From Pseudomonadota bacterium (GTDB lineage Bacteria; Pseudomonadota; Gammaproteobacteria; Competibacterales; Competibacteraceae): DNA of 64,000 nt. The notes under the pieces were generated by a model that saw only the letters and a program-made list of their open reading frames with translations, searched no databases and was not told where the DNA came from. The stretch covers positions 44,574 through 108,573 of the forward strand of contig JAKLIY010000010.1 of NCBI GenBank assembly GCA_022709365.1, in the 5' to 3' direction. Position 1 is the stretch's first letter, and each line of letters opens with the position of its first letter. The translations under genes and the position numbers were made by a program. Below are positions 54,493-63,929 of the stretch, piece by piece.

Positions 54493-54628
54493 ACTCAACG
54501 GGGCGGCGGATAAACATCCGCCGGTTGTTTGGCGCTTCGCGCCGCACAACCAGCGGATCAAGCCGACTTCGGGCGGAAAAGCCTGCGGCTTTCCCGCCCT
54601 TCGCGGCTTATCCGCCGCCCCGTTAGGC
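54493..54628 (+). other. Integron attC-like recombination site
   Basis: The 136-bp site begins with ACTCAAC (fits RYYYAAC) and ends with GTTAGGC (fits GTTRRRY). A perfect 17-bp inverted repeat joins the ends (54497-54513 with 54608-54624). Inside, GGATCAAGCCG pairs with CGGCTTATCC leaving one extra C unpaired, the typical attC extrahelical base, and two more hairpins sit between. Orientation places the PEP-CTERM gene as the next downstream unit. No integrase gene is in the window. Confidence 0.6.
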
Positions 54629-54690
54629 GCCAATACGATGGCATATGTATGCAGTGAACTTCAATAATCTGGAGAATCCGGAGATAAGCG

Positions 54691-55485
54691 GTGAACGCAA
54701 CAAAACTTTTCCTGTTAGCCACAGTTCTCTTTATCGGCGCCCTCGGCTCGACTAGCCATGCTGCGACCATTCTTTACACCCAGAACTTTGAGAACCCCGT
54801 CGGGTTCGTCCAAAGCTCTGTCTACAAGGATCTATCTCAGCAGTCGGTTAATACTCTTTACGCTAACCAACCGGTTGGCTTCACCTTCTCGCAGGCATTT
54901 ACGGTGGAGACCATCCACCTTACTGGCGGCACCGCTTTTGGGACGGGCTATGTCGATCCGACCGGGCAAGGCGACGACTACAGCCTTGGCATGCTGTCCA
55001 CACTTCAGAATGACCTGCTTGGCTTGAGTTTCGACGTGGGAGCCAACGACTTTCTCAATTTCCAACTCGATGTCTCCCGCCTCGGTGTCGAAGGCCCCAA
55101 CGGACCAGCCGCGAATGGGGCGCCGAGTTTTCGTTTCCGCCTGTTCGACAACCCGACCGGGGCAGCTAATCTCCAGGGCAACGGCACATTGTTGTCGTTT
55201 TCCGATCTGTCGGGTGCAGATTCCACCAACAACTTCACATTGAATTGGACCACGCTGCTGGCTCCGCTCGACGCTTCGAGTTCGTCCAATGGCAAGGTCA
55301 CGCTGCAGATTGACCTGTTATCCGGCGGTTATGCGACGATGGACAATTTCATAGTTGCTGCGTCGAACCAGCCGGGCGACGTCACTCCCCCTCCGAGCGT
55401 ACCCGAACCCGGAATCCTGATGCTTTTGAGCATCGGTTTGGCGGGCATGCTTCTTGCGTCGCTGCGGCGTAAGCGAGTCCTGTAG
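54691..55485 (+). CDS. PEP-CTERM sorting domain protein
   Basis: A 264-aa exported protein: signal peptide (KLFLLATVLFIGALGSTSHA), a beta-rich middle (GDDYSLGMLSTLQNDLLGLS, DFLNFQLDVSRLG) and a C-terminal VPEPGILMLLSIGLAGMLLA with Arg-rich tail, the PEP-CTERM signal. The start is GTG at 54691 with GGAGA 6 nt upstream. PEP-CTERM proteins are normally processed by exosortase A-type enzymes, which are not in this window; the local exosortase H recognises IPTL signals. It lies just after the attC-like site, so it could be a cassette gene. Confidence 0.88.
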   Translation: MNATKLFLLATVLFIGALGSTSHAATILYTQNFENPVGFVQSSVYKDLSQQSVNTLYANQPVGFTFSQAFTVETIHLTGGTAFGTGYVDPTGQGDDYSLGMLSTLQNDLLGLSFDVGANDFLNFQLDVSRLGVEGPNGPAANGAPSFRFRLFDNPTGAANLQGNGTLLSFSDLSGADSTNNFTLNWTTLLAPLDASSSSNGKVTLQIDLLSGGYATMDNFIVAASNQPGDVTPPPSVPEPGILMLLSIGLAGMLLASLRRKRVL

Positions 55486-55492
55486 CGCGTAG

Positions 55493-55558
55493 GGCGGGTT
55501 AGCGCAGCGTAACCCGCCGCAATTGCAGTCGAGTAGGGTACGCAGTGCGTACCCTACT
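55493..55558. repeat. Two adjacent palindromic repeats
   Basis: Hairpin 1 (55493-55518) has arms GGCGGGTTA and TAACCCGCC around GCGCAGCG. Hairpin 2 (55532-55558) has perfect 13-bp arms AGTAGGGTACGCA and TGCGTACCCTACT. They directly follow the PEP-CTERM gene and may terminate transcription or be REP-like elements. The rest of the gap to 55775 shows no gene. Confidence 0.75.
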
Positions 55559-55775
55559 GCTGCTGCGGTATCGCTATTATCGCCATGATGCTACCGGGCG
55601 CCGTTTCGGACGCCTTCATCCGTATACGCTGAGCGCGCCCGCACTCCAGAAAGCCCGCCCCGCACGGGCTTTTTTGGTTTTCCCCCTCACCATTCCCCGC
55701 GCCGCAATCGACCGCTCGCGCACGAGTGGAAGTTGAAGGACCACAATCCACGACCAGAGGTTTCTCTGCTTACCC

Positions 55776-56192
55776 TTAGCCGCGCAACGCGCACACGAAC
55801 CCTTCTTGTGCAAAGTGGGCATCGTTCGTCAGCACGTCACTCAATCCTTCCCGGCGCATGACCTCCATCGAAATGCAGTCGGTTAGGCTGTAGCCTTTGT
55901 CCGGGCGCGCTCGGTAGAGGCGGTAACCGGAAAGAAAGCCCTCGCGGGTTTGCGGGACGATCTGAATGTTCCGGTCGGAGTGCATCCGCTCCACCAAGCG
56001 GGCAGCCGCCCTGCGAAGGAAGGGTCCGCGCTCGGCGAAGTAATTGAGAAATTCAGTCAGCACCTCGTCGGTTGTCACGATCCGAACTGATATCAAGTCT
56101 TTGCTGACGGTAGCCACGCGAGCATGCGCCTGATCGTTTGGATTGAGCAGGGCGATCCAATAAAAGGTGTCGGCGAAGACGGTCTGCATCAC
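55776..56192 (-). CDS. PIN-domain toxin (VapC-like RNase)
   Basis: A 138-aa PIN protein: catalytic Asp 8 in VFADTFYWIALL, Glu in TTDEVLTEFLNYF, and acidic residues in YSLTDCISMEVM and LTNDAHF, so the active site looks complete. Expected to cut RNA when free of its antitoxin. Its start overlaps the antitoxin stop by 4 bp. Confidence 0.85.
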   Translation of the reverse strand: MMQTVFADTFYWIALLNPNDQAHARVATVSKDLISVRIVTTDEVLTEFLNYFAERGPFLRRAAARLVERMHSDRNIQIVPQTREGFLSGYRLYRARPDKGYSLTDCISMEVMRREGLSDVLTNDAHFAQEGFVCALRG

Positions 56193-56449
56193 GGTCGTTT
56201 AGCGGCGCCGTAAAGGTAGTGGTTGTGCTGCGCGGCGCCGTCGGTGGGGAGGGCGTTCAACACGTCCTCGGGGATGTCGCGCACCAGTTCCGCCGCAAAC
56301 TCCCAGATGGGTTTATCCGTATCGGCGCACGGCCGTGGTTCATCGGGTGTTTCCAGCAGCAAGGTTACCTCTTGATGCTCGGCGAACTGCACAGGCTCCA
56401 GCGGGCGAAATACGCCGCCTTCGTAGATGGCTCTAAGGTGCTGGGTCAT
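56189..56449 (-). CDS. DUF104-type antitoxin
   Basis: An 86-aa protein with the AbrB-like/AF2212-type start AIYEGGVFRPLEPVQFAEHQ and EVTLLLE, followed by an acidic helical tail. It is the partner of the PIN toxin that overlaps its end. Such antitoxins bind both the toxin and their own promoter. Confidence 0.82.
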   Translation of the reverse strand: MTQHLRAIYEGGVFRPLEPVQFAEHQEVTLLLETPDEPRPCADTDKPIWEFAAELVRDIPEDVLNALPTDGAAQHNHYLYGAAKRP

Positions 56450-56522
56450 GGTGAAACCTGGTTTTGCTTAGGCGATGTCCAATCATAGTCCCCCGCTCGA
56501 ATGAGGGGAAGGCAGGGCCGCA

Positions 56523-56584
56523 GGATGCGGTGAGGGGCAAACCGTATCGTTCGCGATGGATGCGGTTCCTTCGTCACCGCATCC
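56523..56584. repeat. Inverted repeat, 62 bp
   Basis: GGATGCGGTGA at 56523-56533 pairs with TCACCGCATCC at 56574-56584, with GATGCGGTTCC-like inner similarity. A REP-like element between the antitoxin promoter and pgeF stop. Confidence 0.65.
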
Positions 56585-56625
56585 TACGAACTCCTCCTCG
56601 GCCATCAAACAAAATGGTTTACTGC

Positions 56626-57372
56626 TCACTCCAGCCAAATCAACGTCGCCATCCGCCCGGTGCGGTTCTCACGGCGGTAGGAAAAAAACCGTTCCGGTTC
56701 GCTGAACGTGCAATAGTCCCCACCGTAAATCGCGGCGATCCCCAAGCCGCGCAACTGCCGCCGTGCCAGTTCATACAAATCCGCCAGCCAGCAGCCGGCG
56801 GGAGAGGGCCGAAAGCAGCCGGCATTGCCGGCATCCAGCGCCAGAAAGGCGGCGAGCACCTCTTCTCCGACCTCGAAAGCGTCGGGACCGATGGCCGGCC
56901 CCAGCCAGGCCAGCAATTCCGCCGGTCGCACGCCCATCCGGGCCACCGTTGCCGCAATCACCCCGCCAGCCAGTCCGCGCCAGCCGGCATGAGCCGCCGC
57001 GACCACCGTACCAGCCCGGTCGCAGAACAGCACCGGCAGACAATCCGCCGTCATCACGACGCAGGGCCGGCCCGGCCTTCGCGTGAAGGCGGCGTCAGCG
57101 GCAACCGGCGTCAACGCGGTTTCGGCGTCAACGACCGTGGTTCCATGAACCTGTTTCAGCCAGGCCGGTTCGATGGGGAAGCCCGCCATGGCCGCCAGGC
57201 GTCGGCGATTTTCAGCAATATGAGCGGGATCATCACCGACATGTTCCGCCAGATTGAAGCTGGCATAGGGTGGCGGACTGATCCCGCCATACCGGGTGGT
57301 ACTCACCGCTCGCACCGTCACTGGCGCCGGCCAGTCCGGGATGATGAAATGTTCAGGGCGCTGCTCACTCAT
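56626..57372 (-). CDS. pgeF: Peptidoglycan editing factor PgeF (YfiH family)
   Basis: A 248-aa protein of the YfiH/DUF152 family with the metal site residues in STTRYGGIS, VHGTTVVDAE, VMTADCLPVLFCD and AAAHAGWRGLAGG. These zinc-dependent enzymes keep wrong amino acids out of the cell-wall stem peptide. The start at 57372 overlaps the rluD stop (ATGA); a longer N-terminus would lie within rluD. Confidence 0.92.
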   Translation of the reverse strand: MSEQRPEHFIIPDWPAPVTVRAVSTTRYGGISPPPYASFNLAEHVGDDPAHIAENRRRLAAMAGFPIEPAWLKQVHGTTVVDAETALTPVAADAAFTRRPGRPCVVMTADCLPVLFCDRAGTVVAAAHAGWRGLAGGVIAATVARMGVRPAELLAWLGPAIGPDAFEVGEEVLAAFLALDAGNAGCFRPSPAGCWLADLYELARRQLRGLGIAAIYGGDYCTFSEPERFFSYRRENRTGRMATLIWLE

Positions 57373-58322
57373 GATGAACTCTCCGCATCTTCGGCTAACG
57401 CCGCGATCAACTCCGCTAAATCCGTCGGCAGTTCCGCCTGCCATTCCCGCCGTTCACCAGTGACCGGATGCGTCAGCGCCAGCCGTTCAGCGTGCAGCGC
57501 CTGACGACGGAACTGCTGGATCGTTTCGAGGCAACGCGGCGACGCGCCCGGTGGAACCCGTGGCCGTCCGCCATACACCGGATCACCGAGTAGCGGCAGA
57601 CGGTTATGAGCCATGTGGACGCGAATTTGATGGGTGCGCCCAGTTTCCAGTTTCACTCGCAACAGGGCATGGGCGCGGAACCGGCGTAGCACCCGGTAGT
57701 GCGTGACTGCCGGTTTACCACCCGGCGTGACCGCCATGCGCTGCCGATCCACCGGATGCCGGCCCATGGGCGCGTCCACCGTGCCGCCCGCTACGGGAAC
57801 GCCGGTGACCACCGCCAGATATTCCCGTTCAATCGCCCGGGCCTGCAACTGCTCGACCAGCGCGGTATGCGCCCGTAGATTGCGCGCCACCACCAGCAAC
57901 CCGGTGGTGTCCTTGTCCAGGCGATGCACCAGCCCGGCGCGCGGCAATGCCGCCAGTTCCGGCGCATGATGCAGCAGGGCGTTGACCAAAGTGCCATCGT
58001 GGTTGCCGGCGGCCGGATGCGCCACCAGCCCGGCAGGCTTGTTGATGACCAGCAAATCGGCGTCCTGGTAAAGCACGGTCAGCGGAATGTCCTGCGCCGC
58101 CGCCGTGGTTTCGACAGCCAGCGTCAGTTCGCCACTGACGATCTCGCCGCCAGCGACTGGATCGCGGGGTCGGCGAATCGCCCCTTCCACCCGCAACTGG
58201 CCGGCCTTGAGCCACTGTTGCAGGCGACTGCGGGAATAGTGGGGCAATAATTCCGCCAACGCCTGATCGAGGCGCATTCCGGCGCAAGCGGCAGGGATCG
58301 CGCAGGCAATCCGTTCAGTCAT
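57369..58322 (-). CDS. rluD: 23S rRNA pseudouridine synthase RluD
   Basis: A 317-aa protein: S4 RNA-binding domain (about 15-75) then the synthase domain with HRLDKDTTG at 133-141 (catalytic Asp 136) and LETGRTHQIRVH. It forms pseudouridines in helix 69 of 23S rRNA. ATG at 58322 is divergent from bamD across 70 bp, and rluD-pgeF is the usual order. Confidence 0.93.
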   Translation of the reverse strand: MTERIACAIPAACAGMRLDQALAELLPHYSRSRLQQWLKAGQLRVEGAIRRPRDPVAGGEIVSGELTLAVETTAAAQDIPLTVLYQDADLLVINKPAGLVAHPAAGNHDGTLVNALLHHAPELAALPRAGLVHRLDKDTTGLLVVARNLRAHTALVEQLQARAIEREYLAVVTGVPVAGGTVDAPMGRHPVDRQRMAVTPGGKPAVTHYRVLRRFRAHALLRVKLETGRTHQIRVHMAHNRLPLLGDPVYGGRPRVPPGASPRCLETIQQFRRQALHAERLALTHPVTGERREWQAELPTDLAELIAALAEDAESSS

Positions 58323-58392
58323 GATGGTTTTTAGCAGTTCGGGCGTTATACTGGTTTTCATGATGCATTCTACTTCCGACCACCCTCGCTCC

Positions 58393-59196
58393 ATGTCATT
58401 TTCTATGCGCCATACCCTGAAACTGTTATTGACCGGCCTGCTTGCGGCTGTATTGCTCACCGGCTGCTCGTTACTCCCGGAAAAAATCGACGAAACCCAG
58501 GGCTGGTCGGTCCAGCGCCTGTACAGCGAAGCCCGGGAAGCCATGAATGAGGGCAACTACCAGACCGCCATCGAGTATCTGGACAAGATTCAGGCCCGTT
58601 ACCCGTTTGGCCGCTATGCCCAGCAAGCCCAGATCGACACCATCTATGCCCAGTATCGGGACGGCGAACCCGACGCCGCCATCGCCGCCGCTGATCGCTT
58701 CATCAAGGCCAACCCCCGGCATCCCTATGTCGATTATGCCTATTACATGAAAGGGTTGGTGAACTTCCAGCGCAGCAACACCCTGTTTGACCGACTGGCG
58801 CCGGTCGACCGCGCCAAGACCGATACCAACACCGCCCGGCAGTCCTACAACGACTTTTCCGAACTGGTGCAAAAATTCCCCAACAGCAAATACGCCGAGG
58901 ATGCCCGCCAGCGTATCCTCTTCCTGCACAACAGTCTGGCCACCTACGAAGTCAACGTCGCCGATTATTACCTGCGGCGAGGTGCTTACGTCGCAGCAGC
59001 CAACCGCGCCAAGTATGTGCTGGAAACCTACGCCCGCACTGTCGCCACGGAACGGGCCTTGAGCATCATGACTCAGGCTTATGTCAAGATGAACATGCCG
59101 AAACTGGCCGCCGACAGCCTGCGGGTGCTGGAGCGCAACTACCCGCAATCTCCCGAACTGCCAAAGCTGAATGCACTGGTTAAAGGCGCGGGTTAA
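58393..59196 (+). CDS. bamD: Outer membrane assembly lipoprotein BamD
   Basis: A 267-aa lipoprotein with lipobox LLTGC (Cys 25) and five TPR-like helical repeats (NYQTAIEYLDKIQARYPFG, KNSKYAEDAR-type motif). BamD is the essential scaffold of the BAM complex at the inner face of the outer membrane. Start at 58393 is a best guess; a Met 12 bp later is also possible and the ribosome site is weak. Confidence 0.93.
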   Translation: MSFSMRHTLKLLLTGLLAAVLLTGCSLLPEKIDETQGWSVQRLYSEAREAMNEGNYQTAIEYLDKIQARYPFGRYAQQAQIDTIYAQYRDGEPDAAIAAADRFIKANPRHPYVDYAYYMKGLVNFQRSNTLFDRLAPVDRAKTDTNTARQSYNDFSELVQKFPNSKYAEDARQRILFLHNSLATYEVNVADYYLRRGAYVAAANRAKYVLETYARTVATERALSIMTQAYVKMNMPKLAADSLRVLERNYPQSPELPKLNALVKGAG

Positions 59197-59305
59197 GCCA
59201 AGCATTGGCTCCCCTGGCCGGCTTGTGGGAGAGCGGTTAGGGGAGAAAAAAGATATTCAATGGTTTAACCCCTCTTCACGACTCCATCACCCCGAGGGCT
59301 GCGCC

Positions 59306-59827
59306 ATGTGGGATTTTTTTGAAACTGTCCGCCATCGTCACTCCATCCGCAAATACCAGCCGGATATGTCGGTCGAACCGGAAAAGCTGCACGCGATTCT
59401 GGAAATGGCCTGCGCCGCGCCCTCAGCGGGGGATTTGCAAGCCTATCGCATCTTCGTCGTGCGCGACCCGGAGGAACGGCGGGCGCTGGTCCATGCCGCC
59501 CATGAGCAAACCTTCATCGCCGAAGCACCGGTCTGTCTGGTGTTCTGTGCTGACCCGGCCCGTTCCGCCAGCATTTTCGGTGAACGCGGCGCCAACCTCT
59601 ATGCGCTGCAAGATGCCACTATCGCCGCCGCCTACGCGCAACTGGCCATCGTCGCCGCTGGCATGGGGTCTACCTGGGTTGGGTATTTCGAGGAAGGCCC
59701 GGTGCGGGAAATCCTGAAACTGGAGCCGGGACTGACGCCGCTGGCGCTGCTCAGTCTGGGCTATCCGGCGGAATTGCCGGAATCCAGCTCCCGCCGCCGA
59801 CTGGACGAAGTGGTGACATGGCGGTGA
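59306..59827 (+). CDS. Nitroreductase-family FMN oxidoreductase
   Basis: A 173-aa flavoprotein starting MWDFFETVRHRHSIRKYQPD, with ACAAPSAGDLQAYRIFVV (FMN binding) and AAYAQLAIVAAGMGSTWVG. Single-domain nitroreductase, probably dimeric; electron acceptor unknown. Start at 59306 chosen for the family N-terminus. Confidence 0.88.
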   Translation: MWDFFETVRHRHSIRKYQPDMSVEPEKLHAILEMACAAPSAGDLQAYRIFVVRDPEERRALVHAAHEQTFIAEAPVCLVFCADPARSASIFGERGANLYALQDATIAAAYAQLAIVAAGMGSTWVGYFEEGPVREILKLEPGLTPLALLSLGYPAELPESSSRRRLDEVVTWR

Positions 59828-59927
59828 AGACAGCGATTCTGTAGCGCAATGATCACCAATCAGTTCTAATTTTAAGGAACTGCTCAAGGATTAACTGAGT
59901 AGTTCCATCGCACCGGAATTTCTCTGC

Positions 59928-60998
59928 ATGGCTAAGCACACTCCCCTGTATGCCCGCCACCTTGCTCTGGGAGCCAAGATGGTGGATTTCGGCGGCTGGG
60001 ACATGCCGCTGCACTACGGCTCACAGCTTCAGGAACACCACCAGGTCCGTAACGCCGTCGGCCTGTTCGATGTGTCGCACATGACCATCGTTGATTTTCC
60101 CGATCCCGCCGCGACTTGCGCCCTGCTGCGCTATCTGCTGGCCAATGACGTCGCCCGACTCTACCCCGGCAAAGCACTATATACCTGCCTGCTGAATGAA
60201 GCCGGTGGAGTCATCGACGACCTGATCGTTTACGACCGGGGAGACGCGGGTTATCGGCTGGTGCTGAATGCCGCCACCCGCGATAAAGATTTGGCCTGGA
60301 TCACACCCATCGCCGAACGCTTTAACGCGGCTTGGCAGGAACGTGACGATCTGGCCATGCTGGCGGTGCAGGGGCCGGAGGCGCTGGCGAAACTGGATGC
60401 GGTGCTAGACGCCAGAACGGTGGCGGCGGTGCGTGCCAGTCGGCGTTTCCATGCGGTGGAAAGCGGCGGTCTGTTCATCGCCCGTACCGGCTATACCGGC
60501 GAGGATGGCGTGGAAATCCTGCCGCCGGTTGCTGAAGCGTCCGCTTTATGGGATCGGCTGCTGGCGGCGGGCGTCGCGCCGTGTGGCTTGGGCGCCCGCG
60601 ACACCCTGCGCCTGGAAGCCGGCATGAGCCTTTACGGCAGCGATATGGATGAAACCACCACGCCGCTGGTTTCCGGGTTGGGCTGGACAGTGGCCTGGCA
60701 ACCGGCAGACCGTGATTTCATCGGTCGCGCCGCGCTGGAGCAGCAACGAGCCGCAGGCGCGCCGCAGACCTTCATCGGCCTGATGCTGGAAGATCGCGGC
60801 GTTCTGCGCAGCCATCAAACCGTGTATGACGGTGACCGTGAAATTGGCGTGACCACCAGCGGCGCATTTTCGCCGACCTTGAACCGGGGCATCGCCCTGG
60901 CCCGCGTGACCGTTGGCGTCGGCGACCACGCTCAAGTCGAGGTGCGCGGCAAACGCCTGTCAACGCGGGTGGTCAAGCCGCCCTTCATCGCCCGGTAA
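59928..60998 (+). CDS. gcvT: Glycine cleavage system T protein (aminomethyltransferase)
   Basis: A 356-aa protein: LYARHLALGAKMVDFGGWDM, GLFDVSHMTIVDF, YTGEDGVEILPP and CGLGARDTLRLEAGMSLYGS identify GcvT, which passes the methylene group from H protein to tetrahydrofolate. First gene of gcvT-gcvH-gcvPA. The 100-bp region upstream shows no glycine riboswitch. Confidence 0.95.
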   Translation: MAKHTPLYARHLALGAKMVDFGGWDMPLHYGSQLQEHHQVRNAVGLFDVSHMTIVDFPDPAATCALLRYLLANDVARLYPGKALYTCLLNEAGGVIDDLIVYDRGDAGYRLVLNAATRDKDLAWITPIAERFNAAWQERDDLAMLAVQGPEALAKLDAVLDARTVAAVRASRRFHAVESGGLFIARTGYTGEDGVEILPPVAEASALWDRLLAAGVAPCGLGARDTLRLEAGMSLYGSDMDETTTPLVSGLGWTVAWQPADRDFIGRAALEQQRAAGAPQTFIGLMLEDRGVLRSHQTVYDGDREIGVTTSGAFSPTLNRGIALARVTVGVGDHAQVEVRGKRLSTRVVKPPFIAR

Positions 60999-61053
60999 CT
61001 GAACCCTTTTCCCAATCGTATCGTTCTGCTCCAACCTTGTTGAGGAACCGACC

Positions 61054-61485
61054 ATGAGTAGCAACATCCCCGCTGAACTGCGCTATGCCGAAACCCACGA
61101 GTGGGTGCGTCCCCAGGAGGATGGCATCGTCACCGTGGGCATCACCGACCACGCTCAACATTTGTTGGGCGATCTGGTGTTTGTGGAACTCCCGGAGGTC
61201 GGTCGGGTGGTGGCCGCTGCGGAAAGCTGTGCAGTGGTCGAATCGGTGAAGGCAGCTTCTGACGTGTACTGTCCGGTGGACGGCGTGATCGTCGAGGTGA
61301 ACGAATTGCTGGCGGACAACCCGGAACTGATCAATGAAGATCCCTATGGCGAGGGCTGGATTCTGCGCGTCAAGACCAGTGCCACGCTCGACGGGTTGCT
61401 GGATGCCGTCGCCTATGAAGCCATCGCCATCGATGAGGACGAAGAGGAAGAAGGCTCGTTAACCAACGCCAAACTGGCCGGTTAG
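61054..61485 (+). CDS. gcvH: Glycine cleavage system H protein
   Basis: A 143-aa lipoyl carrier with the lipoylated Lys 66 in [12 protein letters not shown]. It has an acidic C-terminal tail ([10 protein letters not shown]) longer than usual (about 128 aa is typical). It lies 55 bp after gcvT. Confidence 0.95.
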   Translation: MSSNIPAELRYAETHEWVRPQEDGIVTVGITDHAQHLLGDLVFVELPEVGRVVAAAESCAVVESVKAASDVYCPVDGVIVEVNELLADNPELINEDPYGEGWILRVKTSATLDGLLDAVAYEAIAIDEDEEEEGSLTNAKLAG

Positions 61486-61497
61486 GCGATTTCGGTC

Positions 61498-62850
61498 ATG
61501 CCGTTTATTCCCCACACGCCGGACGAGGTCCGGACCATGCTGGACGCCATTGGCGTTCCAACTCTCGATACGCTGTTCGATGAAATCCCACCCGCGTTGC
61601 GGGTAGGCGAATTGCCCACCCTGCCCGAGGCGTTGAGCGAAGGGCAGGTTAGCCGGTTGTTGACGGAGCGGGCGGCGGAGCCGCAGCCGCTCTGTTTCCT
61701 GGGTGCGGGCGCTTACGAACACTTTATCCCGGCGGCGGTTTGGGACATCGCCGGGCGCGGCGAATTCTACAGCGCCTACACACCTTATCAACCGGAAGCC
61801 AGTCAAGGCACCCTGCAAGTGCTCTACGAATACCAGAGCATGATGGCGGGATTGACCGGGATGGCCGTGTCCAACGCTTCGCTGTATGACGGTGCCTCGG
61901 CGCTGGCCGAGGCGTTGCTCATGGCGGTGCGCGCCAACCGCAAATCCAAATCGAAACGGGTGCTGGTTCCCCGCGCTCTGCATCCCTTCTATCGCCGGGT
62001 CGCCCATGCCATTGTCCATAATCAGGACATTGAGTTGGTGGAACTGCCCTACGATCCAGAGGGTGGTCTTACCCCGGAAGAAGCGCTCGCATCGTATGCC
62101 GGACAGGATTTCGCGGCGCTGGTCATTTCGCAGCCCAACTTTTTCGGGGTGCTGGAGGACGTCGATGTGCTGACCGATTGGGCGCATGGGCAGAACATGC
62201 TGGCGGTCGCAGTGGTTAACCCCACGGCGCTGGCCATTCTCCAGCCACCCGGCGCATGGGGTGCGACCGGGGTAGATATTGTCTGCGGCGATGGCCAGCC
62301 ATTGGGTGCGCCGTTGTCTTCGGGCGGTCCCTACTTTGGATTCCTGTGTTGCCGGCAGGAGTTGGTGCGGCAGATGCCGGGGCGATTGGTGGGACGCACC
62401 GTCGATTTGGACGGGAAACCCGGCTTCACCCTGACGTTGCAGGCCCGCGAGCAACACATCCGCCGCTCCAAGGCCACGTCCAATATCTGCACCAACCAGG
62501 GCCTGATGGTCACGGCGGCGACGTTGTATCTGTCGTTACTCGGTCCACACGGTCTGGAGCAGGTTGCCGCGACCTGTCACGCCAACCTCCGGGCGCTGGT
62601 GGAGTCGTTAACGCAGATTCCGGGCGTGAGCCAAGCGTTTAATCGTCCAGTGTTCCATGAGACGGTGCTGAAGTTGCCGCGACCGGCGAACGAGGTGTTG
62701 GATGGGTTGCTGGAACGCGGCATTCTCGGCGGCTTCGATTTGAGTGGCGAGTATCCCGAATTGGGAAATGCTCTGTTGGTCTGCGCCACAGAAACCCGCA
62801 ATGCGGCGGATTTGCAGCGGTACGCCGAAGCGTTGGCGGGAGTCGTTTGA
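61498..62850 (+). CDS. gcvPA: Glycine dehydrogenase (decarboxylating) subunit 1
   Basis: A 450-aa N-terminal half of the P protein ([55 protein letters not shown]). In two-subunit systems it needs gcvPB, which carries the PLP lysine. gcvPB does not follow here; tpx does. 12 bp after gcvH. Confidence 0.94.
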   Translation: MPFIPHTPDEVRTMLDAIGVPTLDTLFDEIPPALRVGELPTLPEALSEGQVSRLLTERAAEPQPLCFLGAGAYEHFIPAAVWDIAGRGEFYSAYTPYQPEASQGTLQVLYEYQSMMAGLTGMAVSNASLYDGASALAEALLMAVRANRKSKSKRVLVPRALHPFYRRVAHAIVHNQDIELVELPYDPEGGLTPEEALASYAGQDFAALVISQPNFFGVLEDVDVLTDWAHGQNMLAVAVVNPTALAILQPPGAWGATGVDIVCGDGQPLGAPLSSGGPYFGFLCCRQELVRQMPGRLVGRTVDLDGKPGFTLTLQAREQHIRRSKATSNICTNQGLMVTAATLYLSLLGPHGLEQVAATCHANLRALVESLTQIPGVSQAFNRPVFHETVLKLPRPANEVLDGLLERGILGGFDLSGEYPELGNALLVCATETRNAADLQRYAEALAGVV

Positions 62851-62913
62851 AGGAATAATGGTTCTTCAACCTTTGCTATGTACTTCCCGCCAACCCATCA
62901 TAAGGACTTTCCT

Positions 62914-63414
62914 ATGGCCAAACTCACTTTTAAAGGCAACCCCATCAACACCAATGGCGATCTCCCCGCCGTCGGTCAACCCGCCCCTGATCTCAAACTG
63001 GTCGCCAACGACCTGAAAGACCTGACCCTGGCCGATTTCGCTGGCAAGAAAAAACTGCTGAACATCGTCCCCAGCCTCGATACCTCGGTGTGCGCCCTGT
63101 CCACCCGCAAATTCAACGATCACGCCAAGGCGCATCCCGATACGGTGATTCTGGTCATCTCCGCCGATCTGCCCTTCGCCCAAAAGCGCTTCTGTGGCAA
63201 CGAGGGCCTGAGCAACGTAGTTACGTTGTCGATGATGCGCTCGCGCAAGTTCGCCAAGGACTACGGCGTCTTGCTGGAAGAGGGTCCGCTGGCCGGCCTG
63301 ACCGCCCGCGCCATCGTGGTGCTGGATGAAAACAATATCGTCCGCCATACCGAACTGGTCCCGGAAATTGCCCAAGAACCGGATTATGAAGCCGCCCTAG
63401 CAGTGCTGAAATAG
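62914..63414 (+). CDS. tpx: Thiol peroxidase Tpx
   Basis: A 166-aa atypical 2-Cys peroxiredoxin: peroxidatic Cys 60 in [13 protein letters not shown] and resolving Cys 94 in [10 protein letters not shown]. It reduces hydroperoxides using thioredoxin. The Met at 62914 gives the standard [10 protein letters not shown] start; a 12-residue upstream extension is unlikely. Confidence 0.95.
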   Translation: MAKLTFKGNPINTNGDLPAVGQPAPDLKLVANDLKDLTLADFAGKKKLLNIVPSLDTSVCALSTRKFNDHAKAHPDTVILVISADLPFAQKRFCGNEGLSNVVTLSMMRSRKFAKDYGVLLEEGPLAGLTARAIVVLDENNIVRHTELVPEIAQEPDYEAALAVLK

Positions 63415-63415
63415 T

Positions 63416-63476
63416 TACGCGCCAGTCTCCGCCGAATCGATGCCCGTTCCATAATACCGGCGGAGAATGGCGTAGC
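63416..63476. repeat. Hairpin repeat after tpx
   Basis: CTCCGCCG (63427-63434) pairs with CGGCGGAG (63458-63465), and the arms extend imperfectly to TACGC/GCGTA. No T-run follows, so a REP-like element or a rho-independent terminator of poor quality. Confidence 0.6.
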
Positions 63477-63550
63477 GGTTCCTAAAAGCGATCAACTGCC
63501 CTTAGCCCGTTCTGTCTAATCGGCAGTTAGGTATTAGGAAAATCTACAAA

Positions 63551-63922
63551 ATGTTCACAATAGATAGGGGAAAGCTCGAAGATGCAAAAAAAGTTGTTGA
63601 CTATCTTTTAGACGATACTTACATCAAGACCTTCTTACTAAATTTCTTGTCTAATGTAATAATTTATTCTAATGGGTTAGAACCAAATAATTGGAATTTA
63701 AATTTAGACAAAAATGGTAGATTTTTGAGACTAAATGTTGGACATGAATATTGTGTCGAAATATTTAAGAAATATACTCAAATACTCGTACTAAAAAATG
63801 TATTAATAAGTAAGCTAAAAAATAAGAATTTTGAAATATCCTTTAAAGGATATGAAGGTAAAAAAAGAATATCTACCAGGACTTTCGCTTGGAGTTCCAG
63901 GTTGTTGATTGTTTTGGTATAA
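63551..63922 (+). pseudogene. AT-rich hypothetical gene, probably cut by an insertion sequence
   Basis: A 123-codon frame starting MFTIDRGKLEDAKKVVDYLL. It is very AT-rich and Lys/Asn/Ile-rich, unlike all surrounding genes, indicating foreign origin. I do not recognise a family. After about residue 108 (GYEGKKRIS) the composition changes to TRTFAWSSRLLIVLV and stops just before an IS transposase start, so the true C-terminus is probably lost to that insertion. Confidence 0.55.
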
Positions 63923-63929
63923 TCTCGAC

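Larger units (their letters stand above)
53816..54690. other. Gene-poor AT-rich region with repeats
   Basis: An 875-bp stretch without a convincing gene. It holds three copies of a TTGTCAGGAAAT-type motif, a sigma-54-like site at 54176, a hairpin at 54262-54293 (TGTCGCGG/CCGCGACA arms), a short orphan frame NEAAEQLQQAKQQLFLSIHN ending at about 54447, and an attC-like site at 54493-54628. A 97-aa minus-strand frame (54183-54476) exists but has no recognisable features. Confidence 0.7.

Noticed and set aside
59828..59927. Glycine riboswitch before gcvT
   Set aside because: The conserved glycine aptamer blocks are not visible in the 100-bp leader.
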